NCBI GenBank assembly: GCA_046346665.1
Contig: JAXMHQ010000028.1
Span: forward strand, 10,393-74,392
Direction of reading: 5' to 3'
Length of the DNA stretch: 64,000 nt
Source: JAXMHQ01 sp046346665
Lineage (GTDB): Bacteria; Verrucomicrobiota; Verrucomicrobiia; Limisphaerales; JAXMHQ01
Shown here: positions 21,259 through 29,978 of the stretch, piece by piece
Layout of the letters: each line of letters begins with the position of its first letter
Numbering within the stretch: the stretch's first letter is position 1
Program-made: the position numbers and the translations under genes
Notes under the pieces: generated by a model
Database searches by the model: none
Seen by the model: the letters and a program-made list of their open reading frames with translations, nothing else
What the model was told of the DNA's origin: nothing

Positions 21259-22230
21259 ATGAAAATTGTTTTGTCCCAGTCGATTGCACAACGTTTAACC
21301 GCCGCTGTCCTTTCGTTCGCGGCTGCCGGGAGCTTCGGAGCTTCCGCGCTGGCTTCCGGATTGCCTTACGATGAGCACGCGGTTGCCTGGGGCGATCTTC
21401 ACTATAACCTTCCCGCGCGCAGCCTCGGCGCTTCGCCCTACGGGCTCAAATCCATCGCTTCCGGCTCCTGGCACAGCGTCGGTCTCGGCGCCGATGGACG
21501 CGTACTCACCTGGGGCAACAACGATTTCGGCCAGGTCAATCTGCCTGCCGGGCTCACGAACCGCTACGTCCTGCGAATCGCCGCCGGCAATCTCCACAGC
21601 CTCGCGCTGCTCCGGAACGGAACCGTCGTCGCCTGGGGTCCGGCCGAAGGTGCCTACGGTGATTTCGGCCAATGCTCGGTTCCCGCGGGGCTGAAACATG
21701 TCGTTGCCATCGACGCCGGGGCCGTTCACAGCCTGGCCCTTCAGGCCAACGGCACCGTGATCGCCTGGGGCGCCAACAGCTATGGCCAATGCAATGTCCC
21801 CGCCGGCCTGAAACAGGTCGTCGCCATCGCGGGCGGCATGTACCACAGCGTCGCCCTCACCCGGAACGGCAAAGTCGTCGCTTGGGGCAACGATACCTGG
21901 GGCCAAACCGACGTTCCGGCCGGCCTGGATCATGTCATTGCCATCGCCGCCGGCGGCAATCACACGCTGGCGCTCAAGCGCGACGGCACCGTTGTCGCCT
22001 GGGGCCGTTACGGCCTCGCCCAATGCACCGTGCCCGAGGGGCTCTCCGACGTCGTCGCCATCGCCACCGGCGATCATCACAGCCTTGCCCTCAAGCGCGA
22101 CGGCACCGTGGTTTGCTGGGGCTACAACACCCTGGGCCAATGCACCGTGCCCACCAAACTTCCCAATGTGATCGCCATCTCCGCCCGCGGCGCCCATTCC
22201 ATGGTCCTTACCCGCGCCCCGCGGCGGTGA
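21259..22230 (+). CDS. Secreted RCC1-repeat (beta-propeller) protein
   Basis: 323 residues from the ATG at 21259, with signal peptide RLTAAVLSFAAAGSFGASALA. Six to seven RCC1-type repeats of about 38 residues follow, each with a motif like HSLALKRDGTVVAWGxNxxGQCxVP. RCC1 repeats form a seven-bladed propeller used for protein binding. An ORF start 57 bp earlier lacks a signal peptide. Such secreted propellers are common in Verrucomicrobiota; the partner is unknown. Repeat identity is high, so recent duplication is likely. Confidence 0.8.
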   Translation: MKIVLSQSIAQRLTAAVLSFAAAGSFGASALASGLPYDEHAVAWGDLHYNLPARSLGASPYGLKSIASGSWHSVGLGADGRVLTWGNNDFGQVNLPAGLTNRYVLRIAAGNLHSLALLRNGTVVAWGPAEGAYGDFGQCSVPAGLKHVVAIDAGAVHSLALQANGTVIAWGANSYGQCNVPAGLKQVVAIAGGMYHSVALTRNGKVVAWGNDTWGQTDVPAGLDHVIAIAAGGNHTLALKRDGTVVAWGRYGLAQCTVPEGLSDVVAIATGDHHSLALKRDGTVVCWGYNTLGQCTVPTKLPNVIAISARGAHSMVLTRAPRR

Positions 22231-22299
22231 GAGGGCGTTTCAAGTTGAAGGTTCAAGGTTGAAAGTTCGTTGATTCGTGCGGTTCAGGTAGATTTACAG

Positions 22300-22364
22300 T
22301 CGCAAAAAGGCACAAAAGGCGCGAAACCACGCCGGTTTCTTGCGCCTTTTGTGCTTTTTCGCGG
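22300..22364. repeat. Long inverted repeat (cgcaaaaaggcacaaaaggc)
   Basis: The arm 22301-22328 and its near-perfect inverse 22333-22362 leave only a four-base loop. The element is intergenic, about 70 bp after the RCC1 gene. It could slow polymerase but lacks a terminal T-run outside the stem. Confidence 0.75.
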
Positions 22365-22439
22365 CTATGATGATGTCCTGAAAATCCTTCAACGATCCGC
22401 CGGTCCCCGACTTCACAGCGGGGCGTTTCCCACATAGCC

Positions 22440-22624
22440 GGAACGATTCAGTTGAAAAGGCTTTTAACCACGGATAAACACGGATGGACACGGATAAAAG
22501 ACTGGCGCACTCGGGGAGTCAAACGCAGACCAAACGGCGAATTGAAAGCACTCCCGGAAACTGGCTTGTCCATTCTGTATCCGTGTTCATCCGTGTTCAT
22601 CCGTGGTTTAAACTGAATCGTTCC
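22440..22624. repeat. 185-bp inverted repeat with cacggat tandem words
   Basis: The outer arms ggaacgattcagtt and aactgaatcgttcc (22440-22453, 22611-22624) are perfect inverses. Inside, accacggataaacacggatg... at 22468-22495 mirrors ...catccgtgttcatccgtggt at 22584-22608. The middle of about 85 bp is unique. No gene is supported in the 553 bp between 22231 and 22783. Confidence 0.8.
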
Positions 22625-22708
22625 ACCTTAGTCTCGTCCACAAAGCCACCAGGCCACGCGCAGCATCAGCGTCAATCCACGCATCCATCGATCCCCCCCA
22701 AAAAACAC

Positions 22709-22742
22709 CAAGGCCTGCTCCCTCGTGGGTGAGCAGGCCTTG
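22709..22742 (-). terminator. Perfect 12-bp hairpin, probable terminator
   Basis: CAAGGCCTGCTC / GAGCAGGCCTTG with a ten-base loop. On the minus strand it is followed by a T-rich run (the + strand has aaaaaac just before it), and it lies about 40 bp after the small minus-strand gene at 22784. It is also palindromic enough to work on the + strand. Confidence 0.75.
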
Positions 22743-22783
22743 TTTGCGGAACCTGGAAAGGTGACAGGTCCGTCAGAGAAATT

Positions 22784-22924
22784 CTAGAACCGGCGCACAC
22801 GGCGAACCCGGGTCGGGCGATCGCGTCGCACCGGGATCATTCGGGGGCGGAGTTGTTCCTGGTAGAAATCCCGGACCAAATATCCCACGACCGAGAGGGC
22901 GGCGAGCGAAAGCAGGTAAGTCAT
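22784..22924 (-). CDS. Small single-pass membrane protein
   Basis: 46 residues: one hydrophobic segment (TYLLSLAALSVVGYLV) and then a strongly basic tail (RRDRPTRVRRVRRF). The ATG at 22924 follows a GAAAG-type site on the minus strand, and a terminator follows 40 bp after the stop. The frame is open for 22 codons upstream. No family was recognised. Small size keeps confidence moderate. Confidence 0.45.
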   Translation of the reverse strand: MTYLLSLAALSVVGYLVRDFYQEQLRPRMIPVRRDRPTRVRRVRRF

Positions 22925-22944
22925 ATTTGTCTTTCTTTTTTTAG

Positions 22945-22974
22945 GGGCAGCCCCATACGAGCGGCTGCCCCTTG
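22945..22974. repeat. Hairpin upstream of the small membrane-protein gene
   Basis: ggggcagcc and ggctgcccc form a nine-base stem around catacgagc. On the minus strand it precedes the gene and is followed by A's, so it is not a terminator for that strand. It may be a leader hairpin, or the end of a convergent transcript from the + strand. Confidence 0.45.
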
Positions 22975-23167
22975 CCGGCACGCCAACCAAGCCGTGCCAA
23001 CGCGATTAGAATCGCACGCACACCGATTTCCTACAATCGGGGCCGCTCTGGAATTGACCCGGGGGAATTACCGGGTTTGGGGGATGGGACAGTCCCCGGG
23101 AGGGGAAAGGAAGAAGGCAGAATGTCGAATGCAGAAATGGAGAGCCGTCGCTTGAGTCTGCTGACTT

Positions 23168-24718
23168 CTAATTTGAAATCACCCGGAAATTTGCCGGCGC
23201 AGCGGGCGCGGCGCCGGGGGCGATGCTGCCGCTGATGAAGTATTGGCCCCGGCTCGCGTAAACCGTGTAACCCGAGGGCGTGCTCGACATCGGATCGCCG
23301 GTTCCCGTGCTGCGCACGAACAAATAATAATGACCGGAGGCCAGGTTCGTTTGGATCGTGGCGCCGGTCGCGGTCGCGACATTGTTGGTCGCCATTAACG
23401 CCCCTCCGGAATCGTGCAACTCCAGCAGCACATCCAGGTTCCCGCCACGCGTCCCCGACGGCATCAGCCACGGATTCACCGAAAGTCGAACCGATCCCGT
23501 CCCGGTCGAAAAACTGAACACATCCACATCGGCTGTCTGCTCCAGCACGCCTTTGTTCTCCGGATGCGCATTCCACGGGTCCGTATCCGGTCGGGTTGAA
23601 ACGATGTTCGTGCCCCCGGTGACCACCAGCGGGCTGGCTGAGGCGATCGTGTCGCCACGATCGTCCTCACGATACCCCAGGTGCGCCGCGATCGTCGCCA
23701 AATCATCCTGCGTGTTGTTCGCGAGGTAGTAATCGCCCTTCGACCACTGGCTCACGTTGCGATTGTAACCCGTCCCCATGATCGGCCCCCACGAGATGTC
23801 GCCGCTGCCGTGCCCGGAATAATATTCCGTCCCATCCGTCTTGCCGTCGTGACTTAAGCCCAGGTTGTGCCCGATCTCGTGCGACGCGGCCTCGGCGATG
23901 TAGGATTCCGCGTTCGCCAGGTTGTTGTAATAGATCCAGGCCGGCCGGTAATTGCCGTACGACCCGCTGCCAAAAACGCTCACGTAAGCGACACCGCCGG
24001 CTGTCGAGGACGGATTCGCATTGCCGTCATTGTCCGTGTTGCGCGTGATCAACGCCTCCGCGGTCGTCGCCGTCAGCGTCCCAGGCGGCTCCGTGGTCAC
24101 GTCCACATCGAACGGCGCATAATCCTCCGCAACCCGAAGCCAGACATACTTGATCGCCTGCTGCTCAGCGTCGCTGAACGTTGTGAAATCCGAGTCGAGA
24201 CTGAACGCCACCGCCGGAATCGAGGATCGGCCGAGGCTGGAATTCCACGCGGTGCCTGTCACGGTCTTCCCGGTGAAGTTGAGGAATATCCTATTGGCCG
24301 ATCCCGGCCGGCTGTGGAACACGAGGCCGGAGGGAAAAGGCGTTGCCGGAACACTCGCGGCCGCCGTGACCGGGCCGGATGCGGCCGCAGTTTGCATGGC
24401 TGGTGACGCCAATGGCCCGAAGTGGTCGACGTAATAAACACCGCCGTCGGGATCCGTCTCCAGCGAATTCAAATCCAGCTCGGTGAAATGAAACCGCCGC
24501 AGCACCTCGTAGGCGTGCGCGCGGGCCGGTGCGGGCAGGGAGGTCACGCGGTTCCGAAACCGGCCGGCGGGCAGATCCTCGAGCCGGCTGAGTTTGCCCG
24601 GCGGAAATTCCGACGGCTTCGGCGCCGCCTGCTGCGCGGTCGCCGTCGCGGTCGCGAGGAGAAGAAAAATCAATGCCGGGATTGCGGCCCGGATTCGGAC
24701 GAGTGCACTCGACTTCAT
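23168..24718 (-). CDS. Secreted zinc metalloprotease (HExxHxxGxxH)
   Basis: 516 residues. The signal peptide is ALIFLLLATATATAQQ. The zinc motif HEIGHNLGLSHDG is near residue 280, followed after 29 residues by the Met-turn-like GPIMGTGYN, placing it in the metzincin clan. A following pre-peptidase C-terminal-like beta domain is present (VFSFSTGTGSVRLSVNPW, YYLFVRSTG). The frame stops at PAAPANFRVISN, the position where an FN3 domain often begins, so the C-terminus may be truncated. The ATG at 24718 gives a normal signal peptide. Confidence 0.85.
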   Translation of the reverse strand: MKSSALVRIRAAIPALIFLLLATATATAQQAAPKPSEFPPGKLSRLEDLPAGRFRNRVTSLPAPARAHAYEVLRRFHFTELDLNSLETDPDGGVYYVDHFGPLASPAMQTAAASGPVTAAASVPATPFPSGLVFHSRPGSANRIFLNFTGKTVTGTAWNSSLGRSSIPAVAFSLDSDFTTFSDAEQQAIKYVWLRVAEDYAPFDVDVTTEPPGTLTATTAEALITRNTDNDGNANPSSTAGGVAYVSVFGSGSYGNYRPAWIYYNNLANAESYIAEAASHEIGHNLGLSHDGKTDGTEYYSGHGSGDISWGPIMGTGYNRNVSQWSKGDYYLANNTQDDLATIAAHLGYREDDRGDTIASASPLVVTGGTNIVSTRPDTDPWNAHPENKGVLEQTADVDVFSFSTGTGSVRLSVNPWLMPSGTRGGNLDVLLELHDSGGALMATNNVATATGATIQTNLASGHYYLFVRSTGTGDPMSSTPSGYTVYASRGQYFISGSIAPGAAPAAPANFRVISN

Positions 24719-24899
24719 ACAACCCTTCCGGCGGCCTGGCGAGTTTTGCAGTTCGCGAAGTTCATCGCGCGATGAGAATTGTCGTTCGACAGCCCCGGAC
24801 TGGCCTGGAAGCAGCGGGAAACGTTCCAAAAAGGCACGATTAGAGGCCAATTCGTCATCGTTATCGGGTTCCTGGCGGCCCGCTTGCACCCAACCCGGT

Positions 24900-25658
24900 T
24901 CAATGCTGGATCAGCTCCAGCGCCTTGTACAAAGGCCCGCTCGAAACCTTGATGAGGCCGTCCAGCGGATGGCTCATTTCGAGAATCAGGAACACGGCGG
25001 ACGAGACGGAAATGGCGCACACGGCCAGGACGGCGAACACGGTGATGTTGCGGGGCGCGAACAGGCCGAAGCTGAGGAAGAGCAGGGTGAGCCAGAACAC
25101 CATGAGCATGAGCAGCGGGCCCGGGAGCTCCTGGGTCTGTTGCGCGATGACCTGCAGGCGGCTGTATCGGATGTCGAACGCCAATTGCTCGGCGCGCGCC
25201 AGCATGATTCGCTGGACGTCGTTGGTGGGATTCAGTTGCCGCAGCAATTGGTCGAATGCCACCATAGCATTGGAATGTTCAATCGCCCGCATGCCATGCT
25301 CCTGGTTGGTGGTGGACCAGATATCCTGGATCCGGGCGCGAAGCCCCTCCACGAGCCGCTCGCGCACGGCTGTTGAGCCTTCCCCGTATTCCTTCAGGCA
25401 ATCATTCAACTGAATGACCCTGGCCGCGTTCTGGGCGAAGGCCGTGTTGGCCCCGTCAAAGGCGCTCTTCGACGAGCTGACCAGCAACCCCAGAATCAAA
25501 GCCGACATCGTCGCCACCATGCCCGCCCCCAGCTTCACCGTGTCCTTCGCGTCCGAAGACAGGTGATGGTCCGGCAGGAGACACTGAAGGCGGATTCCCG
25601 CCAGGATGCCCAGCAGAAGGCAAAGAAACGTGATAAGGCTGATAGAAATGCTGCCCAT
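24900..25658 (-). CDS. DUF4239-like integral membrane protein
   Basis: 252 residues with hydrophobic segments at the N-terminus (ISLITFLCLLLGILAGI), around residue 45 (KLGAGMVATMSALILGLLV), and two near the C-terminus (LLMLMVFWLTLLFLSFGLF and ITVFAVLAVCAISVSSAVFL). The middle helical region is soluble. The overall layout matches the DUF4239 (bestrophin-like) family, with an unknown function. The gene is 181 bp downstream of the metalloprotease start on the same strand, and is probably its own unit. Confidence 0.75.
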   Translation of the reverse strand: MGSISISLITFLCLLLGILAGIRLQCLLPDHHLSSDAKDTVKLGAGMVATMSALILGLLVSSSKSAFDGANTAFAQNAARVIQLNDCLKEYGEGSTAVRERLVEGLRARIQDIWSTTNQEHGMRAIEHSNAMVAFDQLLRQLNPTNDVQRIMLARAEQLAFDIRYSRLQVIAQQTQELPGPLLMLMVFWLTLLFLSFGLFAPRNITVFAVLAVCAISVSSAVFLILEMSHPLDGLIKVSSGPLYKALELIQH

Positions 25659-25860
25659 GGCGGCGAAATTAGAGCATTCCCGCCGCGCCGTCCAGTCAGG
25701 CCGATCGGGAGGGAGGGGATCCTGCGAATCCCAATCAAAACGGGTTGAACTGTGAAGACGTTGAAAAGTCGGGAATCCGGCAACGGGCCGTCGTCACCCC
25801 TGAACAGGATGTGAGAGGATTAAACCAGTAATTGACCGTGCAGAGGGCTGCGTCCGGCCA

Positions 25861-26508
25861 TCAAGAGGCGGAGCGACGGCGCAGGGTTGCGCGACCGACC
25901 GCCAGCGCGCCGAGCATCAAGGTGAGTGTCGAAGGCTCGGGCACGGGGGTAAGTGTGAACGAACCGTTCATGATGCTGTAAACGTATTGGGGATCGCCAA
26001 TCACATTCCCCTGGCCATCCAAATTTGCCTCAGCGGCAAACAGGCTGTAGGAGCCGGGTGAATTGCCCCATATATTAAGGAGCTGATTATAATAGCCCGG
26101 GGCATATTGGCCGGAGGCAAAGCCCAGGCCGTTTCCGGTAAGAGCGGGATCGCTTCCGACGTTCACGACGTTGTCGAAGATAATGTCGTCGCCATCATGG
26201 TTTCGAACGGAAATCGCGGCGGGAGCTGACGGATTGGGGACAAGGGAACCCGACATGCTCACGAACACAGCCGGGTTCGCTTCAGTGGGTATTCCGGTTG
26301 CCGTGATCCACCCGGTCTGCGCGACGCCATTGAAAACCGTGATCCACCCGCTTGCCGTCACCGTGCCGCCCGTGAAGGTGAAATCATAGGTTTGCTGCGC
26401 GGCCGCCATTGGAGCCGAAGCCAAAAGCATCAGCGCTGCGACGCCGGGGGTTGCCGAAAGGAGGATGTTGGAGGACTTGTTGAACAACGATTGGAAAAAC
26501 GATTTCAT
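25861..26508 (-). CDS. PEP-CTERM sorting-domain protein
   Basis: 215 residues from the ATG at 26508. A signal peptide (VAALMLLASAPMAAAQQ) precedes a beta-rich domain, and the C-terminus is PVPEPSTLTLMLGALAVG followed by RATLRRRSAS: the PEP motif, a membrane segment and a basic end that exosortase cleaves. No exosortase gene lies in this window, so it must be encoded elsewhere. The substrate role on the surface is unknown. Confidence 0.88.
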   Translation of the reverse strand: MKSFFQSLFNKSSNILLSATPGVAALMLLASAPMAAAQQTYDFTFTGGTVTASGWITVFNGVAQTGWITATGIPTEANPAVFVSMSGSLVPNPSAPAAISVRNHDGDDIIFDNVVNVGSDPALTGNGLGFASGQYAPGYYNQLLNIWGNSPGSYSLFAAEANLDGQGNVIGDPQYVYSIMNGSFTLTPVPEPSTLTLMLGALAVGRATLRRRSAS

Positions 26509-26823
26509 AAACACCTTCTGATTCAGTGCCGGCAAACGAACGGGTTTGGTCAAAGCTCGTCGCCTGTTAGGCAGAATAGGTCAATTCGGCTTTGCATTGC
26601 AAGCAAATTGTATGCGAAAAGTGACAACACCCATTGGAATGCAACGCCAGATGTTTTTTTTTGAATGATAGGTGGTTAGGAGTGTCTCCTCACCTGCTCG
26701 CCTCGCGCAAGTTCTCTCTCCTCGCAGAAAAAGGCACCCTGCGCAGGCTTTGATAGGCTGCGAAGGTGATGTTCTCCCGTTTGAATCAGACCCTGCCCGC
26801 AGCAGGAGAGTAAAATTAGCCCT
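26509..26823. other. Intergenic region, promoter of the PEP-CTERM gene expected
   Basis: Of these 315 bp the first 150 are AT-rich and should carry the minus-strand promoter of the PEP-CTERM gene. A short hairpin, taggagtgtctcct near 26678, lies near the end of the BNR-repeat gene. No open frame looks coding. Confidence 0.35.
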
Positions 26824-27978
26824 TTATGGATGCCTCAGGCGAAAGAAACCCCGGCTGGCAGCGGGTGATATTGTTACGTGGTTCTGTCCATTGGAGAATG
26901 ACGGCGTCGCTTGGACATCGGACCAATCCCCCAGGGCCGGGTCTGAAGCGGTCTGCAGCGTGAATTCGCTTATATACGCCGGCCAGGACAGCCGGAATGC
27001 GCCCTCGGACGGTGAAAGGCTTAACAAAGGGCTCGTTATGAAAGAGGTGAAGAGATGCCGTCCGTCCGTAAACACCCACCTGTTCCCGTCGACTGACGAG
27101 GCGATGGAATAACTCTGAATGCCCCATTCGCTCCCCCAGGTGGCTCCATAATTTGTAGAGATGTAAGAATACTCGGTCCCCGAGAGCACCCAGTCCCGGC
27201 CATCTGCCGAAGCAGCGGCACAAGTGCCCGAGGTTGAACCGACCAGGGTTGTCGTCCATGTCGCGCCTGAATTCGTCGAGACGTAAATCGGACAGCTGAC
27301 TCCGCCAATGGCGACCAGCACCCGACCGTCTCCGGAAAAACACACGCAGTTGCCCCAAGCTGGCGGTCCGGCTATTTTCCAGGTCGTTCCACCATCGGTT
27401 GAAACAAAGATTTTTTGCTCCGATGTCGCCGCCGCCAATCGCTGGCCGTCGGCCGACGAGGTGATGGACCAGCAATTCGTGAAAAGATCGGTGGCATTGG
27501 TCCAGGTGACCCCAAAATCCGTTGAAATGACAGGCGCTCCATACAGGCCCGCGGCGACCAACCGCTTGCCATCCGCCGAACCGGCCACGGAACACCAATA
27601 TGAAATGGGCGCACTGGCCTGCATCCAGGTCGCGCCTGAGTTCGTGGAGATGTAAAGTGGACCCGCCGCACATTGCCATCCGCCTGCGGCCAGCAGTAGG
27701 CTGCCGTCAGCGGAGGAGACGATGGAACTCCAGTTTGTAATCGGCGCGCTGGTCGGAGCCCAGGTCGATCCCGAATCTCCAGATCGGTAAATGGCCCCGC
27801 TCCCTCCGGCTGCTCCGACCGTTGCCACAATCTTCGTGCCGTCGGCAGAGCAGGCCACGGAACTCCAATGAGCAAGAGGTGCGCTCGTATAATACAAGGT
27901 TAAAGCCGGGGCTGGTTTGGCGCCGCCAAGTAGCAACCACAAAGCCATTATAACCAGGCGGCCCGGGCGACTGCTCAT
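26824..27978 (-). CDS. Secreted BNR/sialidase-type propeller repeat protein
   Basis: 384 residues from the ATG at 27978, preceded by GGGAG. The signal peptide is LVIMALWLLLGGAKPAPA. About seven repeats of about 40 residues carry the Asp-box form, as in ISTNSGATWMQ, VSTDGGTTWKI and ISTNYGATWGS; between them are the repeated phrases SSADGxxLxAA. The C-terminal LSWPAYISEFTLQTASDP... region is the same beta tail seen in other secreted proteins here. Upstream frame to 28350 overlaps the divergent gene and is rejected. Confidence 0.8.
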   Translation of the reverse strand: MSSRPGRLVIMALWLLLGGAKPAPALTLYYTSAPLAHWSSVACSADGTKIVATVGAAGGSGAIYRSGDSGSTWAPTSAPITNWSSIVSSADGSLLLAAGGWQCAAGPLYISTNSGATWMQASAPISYWCSVAGSADGKRLVAAGLYGAPVISTDFGVTWTNATDLFTNCWSITSSADGQRLAAATSEQKIFVSTDGGTTWKIAGPPAWGNCVCFSGDGRVLVAIGGVSCPIYVSTNSGATWTTTLVGSTSGTCAAASADGRDWVLSGTEYSYISTNYGATWGSEWGIQSYSIASSVDGNRWVFTDGRHLFTSFITSPLLSLSPSEGAFRLSWPAYISEFTLQTASDPALGDWSDVQATPSFSNGQNHVTISPAASRGFFRLRHP

Positions 27979-28144
27979 GCGCTCTCCCTTTTTCACGCGC
28001 CAATCAAAGCATGACGGAGTTTGCTTATCAAGAAATACCCAGCAGCAGTATTGGGCACTGCCGCAGGGCCGGGAACCCGTCCGGACGGGCTTGCAGCATC
28101 GGCGCAGGTTTTGATAGCTTCCTCGAGCGCCGCAGCGAACCATC

Positions 28145-29224
28145 ATGCTGAAGAAGCTTGCTACAGTAGTCTTCGCGATCGCCGCCTGGCTCATCCTTGC
28201 GCAGGTTCCGGGAACAAGGGCAATCGCCCAATTGTCAGATGACCGCACTTCCGGCAGCGACAAGGTGCTGGTTCCCTCGAAAGCATGGCCCTGCGGAATG
28301 CCCGAAGGCATTCCAGTGCCCGAATGTGGTGTGCCCGTGCTGGAGGTCAACCTGCAATTGGGGCAGGTTTACGACCTGGGAAAAACACCCTTCGGGCACC
28401 GAAACGTCTTCGTGGTTCGAGAGGGCACCGTCAAAGGCGGCAAAATTCACGGGTCCGTGATGCCCGGTGGATTGCTGTTGGAATTGAGTTTCTCCAATGC
28501 CGCAATGGAAGTGGAGCAGGTCCTCGTCATCAGGACGCTCGATGAGAAATTCATCTACGTCAGGAGCCTCGGCACAGCGGCGGATCCTTCCGATGTGCGG
28601 ATCGTGCCCGACTTCGAAGCGCCCTTCGCGAGCGATTACGGATGGCTGAACACAGGCCGCTATGCAGGCAGACGCGAGCTGGACCTGGCCGGAAAAACAA
28701 TGAAGCTGACGATTTTCGACATCAGCGGTTCCGCGGCTGCCTCGGACCGGACAAATGCCGTTCAGGTGCTCAAGCCGGCGGGCCTGAAGGATCAGCCCCT
28801 GGACGGCCGCAGGCCTGCCGCGGGCGAGGTCCGGCGCGGCGAACTCATCACCGAGAACGTGACGCTGGGCGCCGGTCAATATGTTGGAGCGACCAAAAAC
28901 GGCGGGCGCAACATCATCCCGATCACCGGCGGAACTCTGAGCGGGAAGATCACCGGCAAAGTCCTGGCGGGCGGCGCCGATTATCAGAAACTGGCCGACC
29001 CAATGACGCTAGACGCCCGTTATCTTTGGCAAACCGACGGCGGCGACGTCGTGATCGTCCGCAACACCGGCACAATCAACTCACTGGTGCCGCGTTTTGA
29101 GGTGGGACTCGACAGCAAATATGCCTGGCTCAACAGCGGCACCTACCTGAGCTCGAGCCCGAGGATTGGGGACGGAGCCGTGACCCTGACCTTCCACGAG
29201 AGCGCTGTCGAAAAGGCACCCTGA
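28145..29224 (+). CDS. Secreted protein with two DUF3237-like domains
   Basis: 359 residues. The signal peptide is VVFAIAAWLILAQVPGTRA. Two beta-barrel domains follow in tandem, each with a hallmark phrase: VREGTVKGGKIHGSVMPGG near residue 95 and ITGGTLSGKITGKVLAGGAD near residue 260. This gives a duplicated DUF3237 arrangement; the family usually has a single domain of about 150 residues. The catalytic role, if any, is unknown. Divergent from the BNR-repeat gene with about 165 bp between starts. Confidence 0.75.
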   Translation: MLKKLATVVFAIAAWLILAQVPGTRAIAQLSDDRTSGSDKVLVPSKAWPCGMPEGIPVPECGVPVLEVNLQLGQVYDLGKTPFGHRNVFVVREGTVKGGKIHGSVMPGGLLLELSFSNAAMEVEQVLVIRTLDEKFIYVRSLGTAADPSDVRIVPDFEAPFASDYGWLNTGRYAGRRELDLAGKTMKLTIFDISGSAAASDRTNAVQVLKPAGLKDQPLDGRRPAAGEVRRGELITENVTLGAGQYVGATKNGGRNIIPITGGTLSGKITGKVLAGGADYQKLADPMTLDARYLWQTDGGDVVIVRNTGTINSLVPRFEVGLDSKYAWLNSGTYLSSSPRIGDGAVTLTFHESAVEKAP

Positions 29225-29244
29225 CGCGGACATGCCGCCGGAGC

Positions 29245-29584
29245 CTAGAACCCATCTCATAAATAGGCAAGGGGTGCGTTGCCAGAGGTTTTGACCTGAT
29301 GCAAGGCGCGAGGAAGGAGACTGCAGTGGGCGCCAGCGCACGATTCCATTTGGGGCAACTCGCTTGCAGGGCTTGGGAAGCCCATATCCGAATGGATCTT
29401 CGACTGACGAGCAACGCAGCAGCAGGTCAAAAGATCGGCAACCCTGCGGGCTGGAGGCTATTGGGCGTCTGGCGGCGTTGCTCCTCAGTCACAGAGCCGT
29501 GAAGGCTCTGCTCCTTCGTCGCGCCTTGCCAGACGCCCAATAGCCTCCAGCGCACCCCTTGCCTATTTATGAGATGGGTTCTAG
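29245..29584. mobile_element. MITE-like element with 34-bp terminal inverted repeats
   Basis: Perfect inverted ends (starting ctagaacccatctcataaat) at 29245-29278 and 29551-29584 bound 340 bp. Both ends finish in ctag, which may be a target duplication or part of the ends. A second inverted pair (gctggaggctattgggcgtc at 29451 and its inverse by 29551) lies inside. There is no transposase frame, so it would need one in trans. It sits 65 bp before the tRNA-Lys gene. Confidence 0.75.
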
Positions 29585-29649
29585 AAATTCGCTTGCCTTC
29601 AAGCCGCGCCCATGCGAAATAAACCGTCCGCCGGTTTTCCGGTCCGGTT

Positions 29650-29725
29650 GCCTCGGTAGCTCAATTGGCAGAGCAGTTGACTCTTAATCAATTGGTTCTA
29701 GGTTCAAGTCCTAGCCGGGGCACCA
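29650..29725 (+). tRNA. tRNA-Lys (anticodon CUU)
   Basis: 76 nt including an encoded CCA. The cloverleaf is complete: acceptor GCCTCGG / CCGGGGC with a G-T pair, D-stem GCTC/GAGC, anticodon stem GTTGA/TCAAT with loop CTCTTAA (CTT at 29683-29685), variable loop TGGTT and T-stem CTAGG/CCTAG. Its 3' 46 bases plus two more are duplicated at 63100-63147, marking the insertion site of the island. Confidence 0.97.
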
Positions 29726-29727
29726 CT
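29680..29727 (+). other. attL core of the integrative island (48 bp)
   Basis: The 3' half of the tRNA-Lys gene, identical over 48 bp to 63100-63147. It includes the anticodon loop and T-arm. Tyrosine recombinases commonly use this part of tRNA genes. The integrase gene lies just inside the other end of the island. Confidence 0.9.
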
Positions 29728-29978
29728 CCTTCAAGCACTTACGTCAGCTCCGCGACCGCCAAAAACTGACGCGGACTTCCAAACGGACTGCATGGTCTCA
29801 GGTGACTGCAATAGGTAGCGCGAGCCCCACCCGAACACCTCAGAACACCCGTCGTGCAGCACGGGTCCTGTCGAGACGAACTGCTTACTGGCAGCGCCAG
29901 GAACCGCATCGCCTCCACCCTGGTCCGGGGTCCCCCGCGCTTTTCGTTTGGTCCCTGGCGCGGGCCACCTGGAACGGC

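Noticed and set aside
22440..22624. CRISPR array (cacggat words at regular spacing)
   Set aside because: The words are only 7 bases, mirrored rather than direct, with no unique spacers of constant length and no cas genes.
29245..29584. Complete insertion sequence
   Set aside because: Terminal repeats are present but 340 bp cannot hold a transposase and no frame resembles one.
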